DNA of 64,000 nt from Siccirubricoccus phaeus (GCF_008360935.1 NZ_SRXO01000011.1:124001-188000); one strand, 5' to 3'. Positions 25,378 through 33,957 are shown, numbered from the stretch's first letter. The notes: generated by a model from the letters alone, not told the origin. Numbers and translations are program-made.

Positions 25378-25640
25378 GTGTCGCCCCTTGGCGTCACCCC
25401 TTTGGCGTCACCCCTTTGGCGTCATTCCGCTGGTGCCATCCCGTCCGGTGCCCCCTTGGCGCCATCCCGTCCGGTGCCACTCCTGGCGTTGTTCCGCTGG
25501 TGCCATCCTGCCCGGTGCCACTCCTGGCGTCGTTCCGCTGGTGCCATCCCGCCCGGCGCCATTCCTGGCGTCGTTCCGCTGGCGCCATCCCGTCCGGTGC
25601 CACTCCTGGCACCATTCCCTTGGCGCCACCGTCGGCAGCC
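25378..25640. repeat. Non-coding tandem array of 13-14-bp subunits (41-bp higher-order unit)
   Basis: TTGGCGTCACCCC-like 14-bp units are followed by three 41-bp units at 25484-25524, 25525-25565 and 25566-25606 (TGGCGTCGTTCCGC, TGGTGCCATCCCGT, CCGGTGCCACTCC), with partial copies on either side. Because 41 is not a multiple of three, coding is unlikely. It occupies most of the 388-bp spacer between the epimerase and exosortase genes. Confidence 0.85.
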
Positions 25641-25655
25641 CCTCGGCTCCGCGCC

Positions 25656-27413
25656 TCACGGCGCCGCGGAGCCGGCGGCGGCGGCGCGGGCGATGGCCTC
25701 GCCCTGGCTTTCCAGCAGCCGCACCAGCAGGTTGCGCTCCGCCGCGCTGGCCGGGTGGCCGCCCGGGGCGGGCAGCAGCCGCACCAGGGCCAGCACCGGC
25801 CGGCCGCGGCGCAGGCCCAGGCTGCGCTGCGCCTGGTCCAGCCGCGCGCCGAGGCCGCCGCCGCTGGGCCGCCCCGCCACCCAGATGGCGCTGGCCACCA
25901 CCCCCTCCCCGCCGCGGGATTGCCGCGCAGTCCAGCGGGCGATGCCGGGCTGGGGCAGGGCGAAGGTGATGTCGTCATCCGTGCTGGCGAAGCCACCGAG
26001 GCGGCCGGCGGCAACGGCCGACCAGGTGGCGCCGGCCGGGAAGGCGATGAGCCGGGCGCTGAGCCGCGCCCCGTCGCAGTCCAGCGCCGGCCCGTCCGCC
26101 GTGGCGGCGCAGCCGGGCAGGGCGGCGAGCGGCAGGGGCTGCTCCGCCACCCGGCCGCCGCGCTGCAGCGCATAGGCGAGGGCCGGGGCCGTCAGGGCCA
26201 GCACCAGCAGCAGCGCGCCGGCGATGGCGGCGGTGGTGGTGGCGGCGGCGGGCGGCGCCGGCGGGCCGGGCGGGGCGGGGGGCAGCGGGGCGGGGCCGGC
26301 CGCATCCTCCCGGAAGGGCAGGCCGGCCAGGATCAGCAGCAGGATGACGGCGGAGAAGAACAGCCAGCCATAGATCACATGGTCCGCCGCCGCCGCCTCC
26401 GCACTGCCCAGGTGATGGCCGAGCCAGACGATGCCGAAGGCGCGCACCCCGTTGGCGAGAATCGGCACCGCCAGCGCCAGCAGCATGACGATCAGGCGCC
26501 GCCCCGGGCTGCGGAACATCACCGCGGCGTAGAGCGCGCCGAAGGCCAGCGCGGCGATGAGGAAGCGCAGGCCCGCGCAGGCCTCGGCGACGAGGAAATC
26601 GCCGGCCGGAATCTGGATCAGCAGGTCGTCGATGTAGAAGGGGATGTCGGTGAGGCCGAGGAAGAACCCGATGAGCTTCACCGTCACGAGCTGCAGGGCC
26701 GGCACGGCGAAGGCGCCGAAGGGGACCAGGAAGACCAGGTAGAGCAGCGGCGCGGCGAAGGCGCGGAAGACCCGCCGGCCGAGAATGGCCAGCACCGCCA
26801 CCTCCACAAGCCCGAGGGCGGCGAATTGCCGCCCTTCCATGATGCCGAGCCGCTCCGCCGCCAGCCAGGCCAGCGCCGGGGGGATGGCGAGCAAAGCGAG
26901 GCGGGCATCCGGCGCGGGACGCAGCCCGGCCAGGCGGAAGCGGCGCTGCCAGCCGAGCCAGAGGGCGATGGGCAGCACCAGCCAGCAATGGTTGTAGGCG
27001 GTGGAGGCGTTCCAGACACGCACCGCCGCCGCGCCTTCCGGCAGGAAGACCAGCGCCAGGGTGAAGACCACGCTGCCCAGCCAGAGCAGCGGGCCGCGCC
27101 ATTCGGCCGGGCTCGCCAGGAAGGCGGGCATTGGGCCGGCGGCGGGGCCAGGCGCTGGGCTGGCGGCAAGGCTGGGTGGGCCGGCGGAGCCGGGCGCTGG
27201 GCTGGCGGTCGGGCCGGGCGTTGGGCCGGCGGCGAGGTCGGGTGCCGGGCCGCTGGTGATGCCGGGTGTGGGATCCGCCGCAGAATCCGCGTCGGCGCCG
27301 ATGAGGCCAAGCGCGGCGCCGGCGGCAGGCGCCGCCGCCGGCCCGCGGGAGGCCGTTGGTGCGCCCGCCGGCGCCTCCTGCGAGGCGGAAGAGGGGGCGA
27401 GGGGCAGGCTCAT
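25656..27413 (-). CDS. xrtA: Exosortase A with C-terminal EpsI-like domain
   Basis: Integral-membrane cysteine transpeptidase that would cleave PEP-CTERM sorting signals; 585 residues. The exosortase core spans about 105-365 with roughly eight membrane segments and the catalytic triad Cys279 (AEACAGLRF), Arg324 (NGVRAFG) and His345 (DHVIYGW). Residues about 395-585 form a periplasmic EpsI-type domain, fused rather than separate. Residues 1-100 are a Pro/Ala/Gly extension encoded in part by 24-bp tandem repeats at 27127-27264. Its ATG overlaps the preceding glycosyltransferase stop by four bases, supporting this start. Last gene of the leftward operon. Confidence 0.92.
   Translation of the reverse strand: MSLPLAPSSASQEAPAGAPTASRGPAAAPAAGAALGLIGADADSAADPTPGITSGPAPDLAAGPTPGPTASPAPGSAGPPSLAASPAPGPAAGPMPAFLASPAEWRGPLLWLGSVVFTLALVFLPEGAAAVRVWNASTAYNHCWLVLPIALWLGWQRRFRLAGLRPAPDARLALLAIPPALAWLAAERLGIMEGRQFAALGLVEVAVLAILGRRVFRAFAAPLLYLVFLVPFGAFAVPALQLVTVKLIGFFLGLTDIPFYIDDLLIQIPAGDFLVAEACAGLRFLIAALAFGALYAAVMFRSPGRRLIVMLLALAVPILANGVRAFGIVWLGHHLGSAEAAAADHVIYGWLFFSAVILLLILAGLPFREDAAGPAPLPPAPPGPPAPPAAATTTAAIAGALLLVLALTAPALAYALQRGGRVAEQPLPLAALPGCAATADGPALDCDGARLSARLIAFPAGATWSAVAAGRLGGFASTDDDITFALPQPGIARWTARQSRGGEGVVASAIWVAGRPSGGGLGARLDQAQRSLGLRRGRPVLALVRLLPAPGGHPASAAERNLLVRLLESQGEAIARAAAAGSAAP
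27127..27264. repeat. 24-bp tandem repeat inside xrtA
   Basis: Five 24-bp units and one 18-bp unit, for example GGCGCTGGGCTGGCGGTCGG(GCCG) at 27193-27216. Read on the minus strand each encodes an octapeptide of the pattern xxAA(S/G)P(A/T)P in the N-terminal extension of exosortase. All units keep the reading frame. Confidence 0.85.
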
Positions 27414-28654
27414 GCGGCGATCGGCGCGGGCGCCGCCTCGGCAGGGGAAGGGTCGATCAGGGCGTCCAGCGGGGCGAGGCAGGCGGCCCAGTCATGCCCG
27501 GCCATCACCGCGGCACGGCCGGCGGCGCCGAGGCCGGGATGCGCGCCCGCCAGCACGGCGGCGACGGCGGCGGCGAAGCCCTCCGCCCCCGCCGCTACCA
27601 GCAGGTCGCGGCCGGGCTCGGCGCGCAGCCCCTCATGGGCCTCGGGCGTCGCCACTACGGGGCGGGCCATGGCCATCGCCTCCAGCACCTTGTTCTGGAT
27701 TCCCCGGGCGATGCGCAGCGGCGCCACGGCGCAGGCGGCATGGGCCAGGTAGGGGCGGACATCCGGCACGGTGCCGGTGACGGTCACGCCGGGCAGCCTC
27801 GCCAGGGCTTGCACCGCGGGCGCCGGGTTGGCGCCGACGATCCAGAATTCCGGCGCCGGACCGGGGCTGGTGCGCAGCCGCGGCAGGATCGCCTCGGCAA
27901 ACCAGGTGACGGCGTCGACATTGGGCCGGTAGCCCATGCTGCCGGTGAAGACCAGCGCCGGGACGGGGCGGGGGAAGGGGTTGGGCCAGTCGTGCTTCGG
28001 GCTGAACCGCGCCAGGTCCACGCCATTGTCGAGGGCGGCCAAGCGCGACGCCACCTCCGGCGCCAGCGCGGCGAAGCGGGCCGTCTCCGCGGCGGAGACC
28101 AGCAGGGTGCGATCGAATTCCAGGGCGGCCCGGCGCTCGAAACCCAATAGGGTGCGGGCCTCCCGCGCCCAGACCTGGCGCATGGGCGGGGCGGCGCCTT
28201 CGGCATAGGCGGCCCATTTCTCGGAATCGATATCCACCATGTCCAGCACCCGCCGCAGCCCGGGACGGCGCGCGGCCGGGCCCATGGCATAGGGCGCCAT
28301 GGCGGAGGAGAAGACGAAGGCGGCCTCGTAGCGCCCGGCGGCCAGCCCCGCCTGCGCCCAGGCGAAGAGGCCCGGATGGTGGAACCAGCCGAGGGTGAGC
28401 GGCCGGCCGGGCCGGGCTCGCGAAAGCGCCCTCGCCGCGGTGCCGAAGCGGGAGAAGGCCGGCCGCCATTCCACATGGGCGCAGCGCGCGGCGAGCACCG
28501 GCAGATGCCGCAGATCGGCGGGGTCATCCACCAGGAAGCCGGCCTCCACCGCGAAGCGCTCCGCGAGATGGTCGAGGATGTGCCAGGCGCGGATCTTCTC
28601 CCCCTTCTCCGGCGGGTAGGGGATGCGGTGGGAGAGGAACAGCAGGCGCTTCAT
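27410..28654 (-). CDS. PEP-CTERM/exosortase-associated sugar transferase (TIGR03087-type glycosyltransferase)
   Basis: GT-B glycosyltransferase of 414 residues matching the exosortase-linked group by its start MKRLLFLSHRIPYPPEKGEKIR. Donor-site half: PALVFTGSMGYRPNVDAVTWF at about 250-270, ILPRLR, FWIVGANPAPAV, GTVPDVRPYLAHAACAVAPLRIARGIQNKVLEAMAMARPVVAT. It likely adds a sugar to the lipid-linked exopolysaccharide unit at the cytoplasmic face. ATG at 28654 gives the family start. It is translationally coupled to xrtA (4-base overlap) and separated from the upstream FemAB gene by a 274-bp repeat element. Confidence 0.9.
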   Translation of the reverse strand: MKRLLFLSHRIPYPPEKGEKIRAWHILDHLAERFAVEAGFLVDDPADLRHLPVLAARCAHVEWRPAFSRFGTAARALSRARPGRPLTLGWFHHPGLFAWAQAGLAAGRYEAAFVFSSAMAPYAMGPAARRPGLRRVLDMVDIDSEKWAAYAEGAAPPMRQVWAREARTLLGFERRAALEFDRTLLVSAAETARFAALAPEVASRLAALDNGVDLARFSPKHDWPNPFPRPVPALVFTGSMGYRPNVDAVTWFAEAILPRLRTSPGPAPEFWIVGANPAPAVQALARLPGVTVTGTVPDVRPYLAHAACAVAPLRIARGIQNKVLEAMAMARPVVATPEAHEGLRAEPGRDLLVAAGAEGFAAAVAAVLAGAHPGLGAAGRAAVMAGHDWAACLAPLDALIDPSPAEAAPAPIAA

Positions 28655-28674
28655 GCCGGGTGCGCCGCGGATGG

Positions 28675-28890
28675 CCGGCGGGGGCGCTGCCTCCAAACCC
28701 CCGGCAGAGGGCACTGCCCTCTGCACTCCCGCCGGGGCCAAGGCTTGGCCCCGGACCCCGCCGTGAGTTGGCGGGCTGAACTGTCGGATCCGAAGCTCAC
28801 ACCGGGGGCCGGCCCCGAAGGGGGTTGGACGCACTGCCTCCGACCATTGCCGCCAATGGGCAAAGCCCTCGTTCCTTCGGGGCGCAGCCC
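28675..28890. repeat. Intergenic hairpin-rich repeat, family R copy 4, inside the operon
   Basis: Contains GGCAGAGGGCACTGCCCTCTGC, GGGGCCAAGGCTTGGCCCC, the core GGGCTGAACTGTCGGATCCGAAGCTC, and GGGGGCCGGCCCCG. It is the only sizeable interruption in the otherwise tightly packed exosortase operon, lying between the FemAB-like gene and the glycosyltransferase gene. Confidence 0.72.
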
Positions 28891-28928
28891 ATGGTTGCGC
28901 GGCGCCGGGAGGTATCCGAGCCCCGGCA

Positions 28929-29975
28929 TCAGCCCAGCCCCCGCACCAGGGGCGGACCCAGCAGATTGGCCACCGCCAGGGGCAGCCGCTTCCAGGCGGC
29001 GATGACCAGCTTGTATTTCGGGTTGTTCGGGTTGTTCTCCGGCACGGCGGCGCCGGGGGCGAGGCGGTAGCAGTAATGCAGCTCCTCCTCGGTGAAGCCC
29101 CAATTGCGCTTGTAGGCGAAGGCGCCGGTGCCGGCCTTGCTGCGGCCGAAATCGAACAGCGTCGCGCCCCGCTCATTCCCGGCGCGGCGCATCACTTCCC
29201 AGTACATGAAGTCGTTCGCCGAAAGCCCGCGCGCCGCCTGGGTGCCGCCGCCGTAATAGGGCAGCACCTGATCGCGGAAATGGAAATTCAGCACGGCAGC
29301 GACGGGGTTGCCTTCGTGCAGCACCGTCGTCACGTCATGCGCGCCGGGGAAGGCCTGCCCCAGCAGGCGGAAATAGCGCCGCGGGAAGACCGGGCTGCCG
29401 AGGTTGCGCACGCTCTCCGCATAGATGCGGTGCAGCCGGTCCGTGTCGCCATCCGACACGGAGGTGAGCTTGAACCGCTCGATCGCCTTGCGCACCTCCG
29501 CGCGCTGCTTGCGCGGGATGTTCTTCTGCATGTCCTTGGTGTCGTCGCCGGTCAGCGCGATGGGTTTGCGGAAGGTGAAGTAGAGCGGCGAGCGGCCCTG
29601 CCAGCCGGCATCCGCCGCGTCCAGCCGGCGGTATTCCAGGCAGGGCACCCGCAGCTTCTTCTGGAGGTCCAGCGCATGCGCCTCCAGCGCCAGCCGCGCC
29701 GCCTCCTCCACCGCCACGGCGCCGCCATAGACGCAGAAGGGGGTGGAGGCGAGGCTGTCCCCGAACAGGCGCGTGCGCATGCGGGCCAGCGGCAATACGC
29801 CGAGAATGGCGCCGTCCCGCTCCGCATAGGCGTAGTAGGTGCGGTGGCCGAAGGCCTCCCGGATCACCCGCGCCCAGGGCGTCAGGTGGAAGAAGGTGGC
29901 GGCGGGCGTCGCCTGGACGAAGGCGTCCCAGGCCGGGGCGGCGCGATCCTCGAGGCTGTGGATGCGAAGGGCCAT
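28929..29975 (-). CDS. FemAB family XrtA/PEP-CTERM system-associated protein
   Basis: GNAT-fold FemAB-like protein of 348 residues (TIGR03019-type). These are related to aminoacyl-tRNA-dependent peptidyl ligases, though members in exosortase loci may instead attach amino acids or acyl groups to polysaccharide. Seen: ATFFHLTPWARVIREAFGH at the N-terminus, CLEYRR, KNIPRKQRAEVRKAIE (basic helix), SPVFPRRYFRLL, YYGGGTQAARGLSANDFMYWEVMR, and FDFGRSKAGTGAFAYKRNWGF near 295-315. ATG at 29975 starts 10 bases after the deacetylase stop. The actual acceptor is unknown. Confidence 0.88.
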   Translation of the reverse strand: MALRIHSLEDRAAPAWDAFVQATPAATFFHLTPWARVIREAFGHRTYYAYAERDGAILGVLPLARMRTRLFGDSLASTPFCVYGGAVAVEEAARLALEAHALDLQKKLRVPCLEYRRLDAADAGWQGRSPLYFTFRKPIALTGDDTKDMQKNIPRKQRAEVRKAIERFKLTSVSDGDTDRLHRIYAESVRNLGSPVFPRRYFRLLGQAFPGAHDVTTVLHEGNPVAAVLNFHFRDQVLPYYGGGTQAARGLSANDFMYWEVMRRAGNERGATLFDFGRSKAGTGAFAYKRNWGFTEEELHYCYRLAPGAAVPENNPNNPKYKLVIAAWKRLPLAVANLLGPPLVRGLG

Positions 29976-29985
29976 GGCGCGGCGC

Positions 29986-31068
29986 TCAGGCGGCGCGGGG
30001 GGCGTTGCAGCCCCGGGCATCATGGGCCGGCGCGCAAGGGTCCAGGGCGCCAGGGCCAGGCGCTGGGGTGGCAGGCCTCGGGGCGTTGGGGCCCGCGGCA
30101 CCAGCGCCCAGCGCTTCCCGGCCCAGGGCTTCCCGGCCCAGCGCTTCACCGCCCGGCGCGTCCCGGCCCGCGGCGTCGCGTCCCGGGGCTGTGGGCGCCG
30201 CCAGCTCCGCCGCGAAGACCGTCTCCACCCGCCCCCAGGCGAATTCGCCGAGCAGCCGGGCGAGGCGCGGCGCCATGCGCTGCAGGCCAAGGAAATGCCG
30301 CAGCCGCCGGCTGGCGGAAAGCCCGGGCATGCGGGGCTGGTCCGGGTCGATCTCCCAGGGGTGGAAGTAGAAGATGCCGCGTCGCCCCGCCGCATTTACC
30401 CGCCGCAGCGCGGCGGCAAACAGCGTGTGCGGCGTTGCCCGGAAAGGCCCGCCGCCGGAGACCGGCAGGCAGGCCGGGCCCAGCCGCAGCGCCGTCATCG
30501 GCAGTTCCACCACCCCGTCCGGATGCGGGCGCCAGGGCGTCAGCGGCACCGGCCCGCCGGCGCGCGGCCCGGGGAAGATGGAGGAGGAGTAGCGATACCC
30601 GGCCTCCGCCAGCACGACATGCGCCCAGGGCGTGGCGCCGGGGTTCACCGAGAAGGTCGGCGCCCGGTAGCCGGTGACGGCGACGCCGCCCGCCTGTTCC
30701 AGCAGGTCCCGCGCCACGCGGACATCCTCGCGGAACCGCGCCGCGCCGATCTCGAACACCCGCTCATGGCCGTAGCCATGGCTCGCCAGCTCATGCCCTG
30801 CCGCGACGATATCGCGGATCAGCGCCGGGTGGCGTTCCGCCACCCAGCCCAGGGTGAAGAAGGTGGCGCGAATGCCGGACGCGGCGAAGAGCGCCAGCAC
30901 CTCCCGCGTCCGGTCCTCGACGCGGCGGGGCAGGCTGTCCCAGCGCTCCCGCCCGATCAGCCCGGCGTAATTCTGCACCTGGAACCAGTCCTCCACGTCG
31001 ATGCTCATGGCATTGACGGGCCCAGGGGTGGTGGCCGAGGCGGTGGCCGGGGCGGCGGCGGCGCTCAC
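29986..31068 (-). CDS. XrtA system polysaccharide deacetylase
   Basis: NodB-type carbohydrate esterase (CE4) with a C-terminal DUF3473 region (TIGR03006-type), 360 residues, removing N-acetyl groups from the exopolysaccharide. Asp24 and Asp27 in SIDVEDW, metal-binding His97 and His101 in SHGYGH, RAPTFS at about 135-140, and GIFYFHPWEIDPDQP at 231-245. The GTG at 31068 overlaps the ATPase stop (GTGA); ATG at 31008 is the alternative and begins right at the NodB domain. Residues about 296-325 are GREAL/GRDAA-type pentapeptide repeats, followed by a Pro/Ala tail, not typical of the family. Confidence 0.9.
   Translation of the reverse strand: MSAAAAPATASATTPGPVNAMSIDVEDWFQVQNYAGLIGRERWDSLPRRVEDRTREVLALFAASGIRATFFTLGWVAERHPALIRDIVAAGHELASHGYGHERVFEIGAARFREDVRVARDLLEQAGGVAVTGYRAPTFSVNPGATPWAHVVLAEAGYRYSSSIFPGPRAGGPVPLTPWRPHPDGVVELPMTALRLGPACLPVSGGGPFRATPHTLFAAALRRVNAAGRRGIFYFHPWEIDPDQPRMPGLSASRRLRHFLGLQRMAPRLARLLGEFAWGRVETVFAAELAAPTAPGRDAAGRDAPGGEALGREALGREALGAGAAGPNAPRPATPAPGPGALDPCAPAHDARGCNAPRAA
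30104..30193. repeat. 15-bp tandem repeat in the 3' end of the deacetylase gene
   Basis: Six consecutive 15-bp units, such as CGGCCCAGGGCTTCC (30119-30133) and CGGCCCAGCGCTTCA (30134-30148). Read on the minus strand they encode pentapeptides of the form G-R-(E/D)-A-(L/A/P). Units are degenerate but the 15-base phase holds throughout. Confidence 0.88.
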
Positions 31069-32024
31069 CGCCGCGACTCGCCGCCGAACAGCTCGGCCAT
31101 GCGGCTCAGCACCCTTTCGCGCCGCGCCACGCTCTGCTCCAGCGCATCGACGCGCTGGCTGAGATCGTCGATCGTCGCGCCGAGGTCGAACCGCGCCTGG
31201 GGCGAGAGCGCCCCGGGATCGCCGCCGAGATCCTCGGCCAGCTCCAGCGCCACCGCCTCCACCATCGGGCCGGAGATCGCCTCCGCCTGCTCCAGCGCGC
31301 CGGCGAGCAGCACGCGGGAGCAGAGCCGGTTGATACGCCGCGGGACGCCGTCGCTGTGGCGGAACACCAGCTCCAGCGCCGCCTTCTCCCAATGCGGCCT
31401 GCCGTCCCAGCCGACGGCGCGCATCCGGTGCTCGACATAGGCGCTGGTCTCCTCGGCGGAGAGGCCGCCGAGATGGTAGGAGGCCAGCACCCGCTGGCGG
31501 AGCTGGTCCAGATCCGGGCTCGCCATGGTGCGGCGGAGCTGCGGCTGGCCGAGCAGCATGGTCTGCAGCACCGCCTGGCCGCCCTGGGTGACGTTGGAGA
31601 GCATGCGCAGCTCCTCCAGCGCCGGCGCCGCCAGCCCCTGCGCCTCGTCGACGATGAGGAGGTGGCGCTTTTCCACATGGCGCAGCGCAGCGATGACGCT
31701 GCGCAGCACCGCCGCCTTGTCGCCTTCCGGCTGCGCCCCGAAGCTGTCCGCCACCAGGCGCAGCAGGTCGTCGCCCGAGACCTGGGTGGTGACGATGCGG
31801 GCGATGGCGAAGCCCTCCGGGTCCAGCTCGGCGCAGAGGCGCTCCACCAGCGTGGTCTTGCCCGCCCCCACCTCCCCGGTGATGACGACGAAGCCCTCCC
31901 GCTGCGCCAGCCCGTACATCAGGTGGGCATAGGCCCGGGCATGCACCGAGCTGGCGTAGAACAGCCGCGCATCCGGCGTCATCAGGAAGGGATGCTCGCG
32001 GAAGCCGTAGAAGTCGATCTGCAT
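31065..32024 (-). CDS. XrtA/PEP-CTERM system-associated ATPase
   Basis: ExeA/GspA-like AAA ATPase (TIGR03015-type), 319 residues, cytosolic. Starts MQIDFYGFREHPFLMTPDARLFY, the family hallmark; Walker A GEVGAGKT at about 50-57, Walker B HLLIVDEAQGL at about 120-130, and DGVPRRINRLCSRVLLA near 230-246. The C-terminal 60 residues look like a coiled coil (IDDLSQRVDALEQSVARRERVL). It starts 12 bases after the outer-membrane protein gene and overlaps the deacetylase gene by four bases. Its role in exosortase loci is unproven; assembly or regulation of export is assumed. Confidence 0.92.
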   Translation of the reverse strand: MQIDFYGFREHPFLMTPDARLFYASSVHARAYAHLMYGLAQREGFVVITGEVGAGKTTLVERLCAELDPEGFAIARIVTTQVSGDDLLRLVADSFGAQPEGDKAAVLRSVIAALRHVEKRHLLIVDEAQGLAAPALEELRMLSNVTQGGQAVLQTMLLGQPQLRRTMASPDLDQLRQRVLASYHLGGLSAEETSAYVEHRMRAVGWDGRPHWEKAALELVFRHSDGVPRRINRLCSRVLLAGALEQAEAISGPMVEAVALELAEDLGGDPGALSPQARFDLGATIDDLSQRVDALEQSVARRERVLSRMAELFGGESRR

Positions 32025-32036
32025 GGCGCCGCCCCT

Positions 32037-33956
32037 TCAGAAGAATTGCCGGAGGCCGAGGATGATGAGGTTCTGCACGGTGCTGCCCCCGGCGAGATCC
32101 GCGCTGCGATAGCCGAAGCCGTATTCCACCCAGCCGCTGAGGCTGGCGGTGAGGCTGTGGTTCAGCCGCAGCCGCAGCCCGTAGCTGTCCGAGGTCCTGG
32201 CGCCATCGCGCTCCGTGCGCCCGATCGTCGCGAAGGCGGAGCCGGTGGTGGCGGGGTCGAGCTGCCGGGACCAGCTCAGGCTCACCGCATAGGCCGTCTG
32301 TGCGAAGGCGGTGGTGCCGCGGGCGGCGGAAAGCGGCAGCCTCTCGTCATAGGTGAAGAAGAAGCCCAGCGTGTCCCGCGTCCAGCTCTGGCTCAGGCCC
32401 AGCGTGCCGCGGCGGTTGCGGGTGATGGCGCTTTGCGTCGCCAGCAGCCCGGTGCCGAAGGGGGCGACGAGCCGGCCGCCGGAATGGCCATCCACCAGAT
32501 TGCCGAGCGCGTCGGTCCGGGCGGCGCTCAGCAGATCGGCGCTCTGCAGCAGGGCGGTGCCGATCTGGTCCGAATAGCGGGCGGTGAGCCGGGTGCGCGC
32601 GCCGAGCGCGACATTGGCGTTGAGGCTGGCGGATTCATACCCGTCCCGCCTTCCGTAGCGCAGCAGGATGCTGCTGTCCTGCCCCGCCGTCAGCCGGGCG
32701 CCGACCGACCAGGTCATCCCCTGCACGGTGAAGGGCCGGGTGCCGCCGAAGCTCTGATCCTCGTAGCCCAGCGCCACCACCGGGGCGAGCCAGCGGGTCA
32801 CGGCGTAGCGGGCCTCGACGCCCCCCTGGATGCGGTGGGCGCCGGCCAGGGCGCTGGTGCCGCTGTAGGTGGTGCCGGAGCCGCTGAGCTGCAGGCCGAG
32901 CGGGCCGAAATTCTCGCCCGAGCGGAGGGCGCCCTGCACCTCCTGCATCGTCGTCTCCTCCGGCTTGAAGAAGGGCGTGCTGGAGCCGGGCAGGGCGGCG
33001 CTGCGGCCATCCTGCACCAGGTTGCGGACGGCGTAGCCGAGTTGCAGCGTGGCGTCGCCGCCGAAGCGGTGCAGCAGGTAGGGCGCGGCCTGCAGCATGG
33101 TGGTCTGCACCGCGCGGTTGCGATCGAGCGCGGCGGTGCTGCCGCTGGCATTGCCCTCCACATCGCTGACCGAGCCGCTGCCGAGCAGGTCGAGGAAGAG
33201 CAGATCCTCCACCAGCACCGCCTGGCCGGTGCCGAAGAAGCGCTGGTCGAAGCGGTCGGACCGGGTGTCCTCCGCATGGAAGCGGCCGGAGGGGTTGTAG
33301 GCCAGGCTGCCGCTGAAGCGGGCGGTGCTGGCGAAGGCGGTGACCGCCGGGGTGAGGGTGAGATAGGCGTCGCCGCGCCGGTCCCGCGCCGTGTTGCGGA
33401 CATTGTCCGTGCCGGCGAGGGTGAGGCCGAGGCTCGGGCTGATCCCCCAGCCCCGCTCCGGGCCGGCGGCGGTGCCGCCGGCGGGGAGAAGCCCGAGCTC
33501 CCCGCCCCGCATCAGGGGGGTGTCGAACAGGCCGATATCGTCGAGGGCGGGGGCGGAAAAGCCGCTGCCGCGCCCCTCTGCCCCGGCATCCAGCCGGACC
33601 TCGCCGCCCCCGGGCGCCAGGAGCTGGGCGGCGGCGGGGCTGGCCAGGGCCAGGGCGGCGCAGAGCCCGGCGCCGAGGCGGTGCGCCGCGGCGCCCTCCC
33701 CCTTCCCCCGGCCGGCTCCCGCCTGCGCGGCCTCTCCGCGGGTGGCCTGCCCGTCGGCAGCCCGCGCCTGGGTGGCTTTCCCGCGGGCGGCCTGCTCCTC
33801 GGCAGCCCGCCCCTGGGTGGCTTTCCCCTGGGCGGCTTGCCCCTCGGCAACCCACGCCTGGGCGGATTTCCTCCGGGCGGACCACACCCGGCAGGCCTCT
33901 CTTCTCCAGGCGCGCGCGGCCGCGCGGCACCTCACCGGACCGACCGGGAGCGGCAT
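32037..33956 (-). CDS. TIGR03016-type PEP-CTERM system outer-membrane beta-barrel protein
   Basis: 639 residues, ending LIILGLRQFF, the terminal aromatic pattern of outer-membrane barrels. Alternating hydrophobic strands run from about 150 to the end, consistent with a many-stranded barrel (about 16 or more). A signal peptide is evident at about 92-110 (HRLGAGLCAALALASPAAA), yet the open frame starts at the ATG at 33956, about 90 residues earlier, and includes eleven 15-bp repeats. No in-frame ATG, GTG or TTG lies between the repeats and the signal peptide. Either the preprotein has a long N-region or the true start was missed. Probably the exopolysaccharide outer-membrane component. Confidence 0.85.
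   Translation of the reverse strand: MPLPVGPVRCRAAARAWRREACRVWSARRKSAQAWVAEGQAAQGKATQGRAAEEQAARGKATQARAADGQATRGEAAQAGAGRGKGEGAAAHRLGAGLCAALALASPAAAQLLAPGGGEVRLDAGAEGRGSGFSAPALDDIGLFDTPLMRGGELGLLPAGGTAAGPERGWGISPSLGLTLAGTDNVRNTARDRRGDAYLTLTPAVTAFASTARFSGSLAYNPSGRFHAEDTRSDRFDQRFFGTGQAVLVEDLLFLDLLGSGSVSDVEGNASGSTAALDRNRAVQTTMLQAAPYLLHRFGGDATLQLGYAVRNLVQDGRSAALPGSSTPFFKPEETTMQEVQGALRSGENFGPLGLQLSGSGTTYSGTSALAGAHRIQGGVEARYAVTRWLAPVVALGYEDQSFGGTRPFTVQGMTWSVGARLTAGQDSSILLRYGRRDGYESASLNANVALGARTRLTARYSDQIGTALLQSADLLSAARTDALGNLVDGHSGGRLVAPFGTGLLATQSAITRNRRGTLGLSQSWTRDTLGFFFTYDERLPLSAARGTTAFAQTAYAVSLSWSRQLDPATTGSAFATIGRTERDGARTSDSYGLRLRLNHSLTASLSGWVEYGFGYRSADLAGGSTVQNLIILGLRQFF
33726..33890. repeat. 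15-bp tandem repeat at the 5' end of the outer-membrane protein gene
   Basis: Eleven consecutive 15-bp units with a 45-bp higher-order period, for example GGTGGCTTTCCCGCG (33771-33785), GGCGGCCTGCTCCTC (33786-33800) and GGCAGCCCGCCCCTG (33801-33815). On the minus strand these encode pentapeptides such as GKATQ, ARAAD, GQATR and GEAAQ, upstream of the signal peptide. Confidence 0.9.
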
Positions 33957-33957
33957 C

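Noticed and set aside
25394-25659. Repetitive open frames with WHRTGW-like peptides
   Set aside because: The 41-bp unit shifts frame each copy, so the peptides are by-products of a non-coding array.
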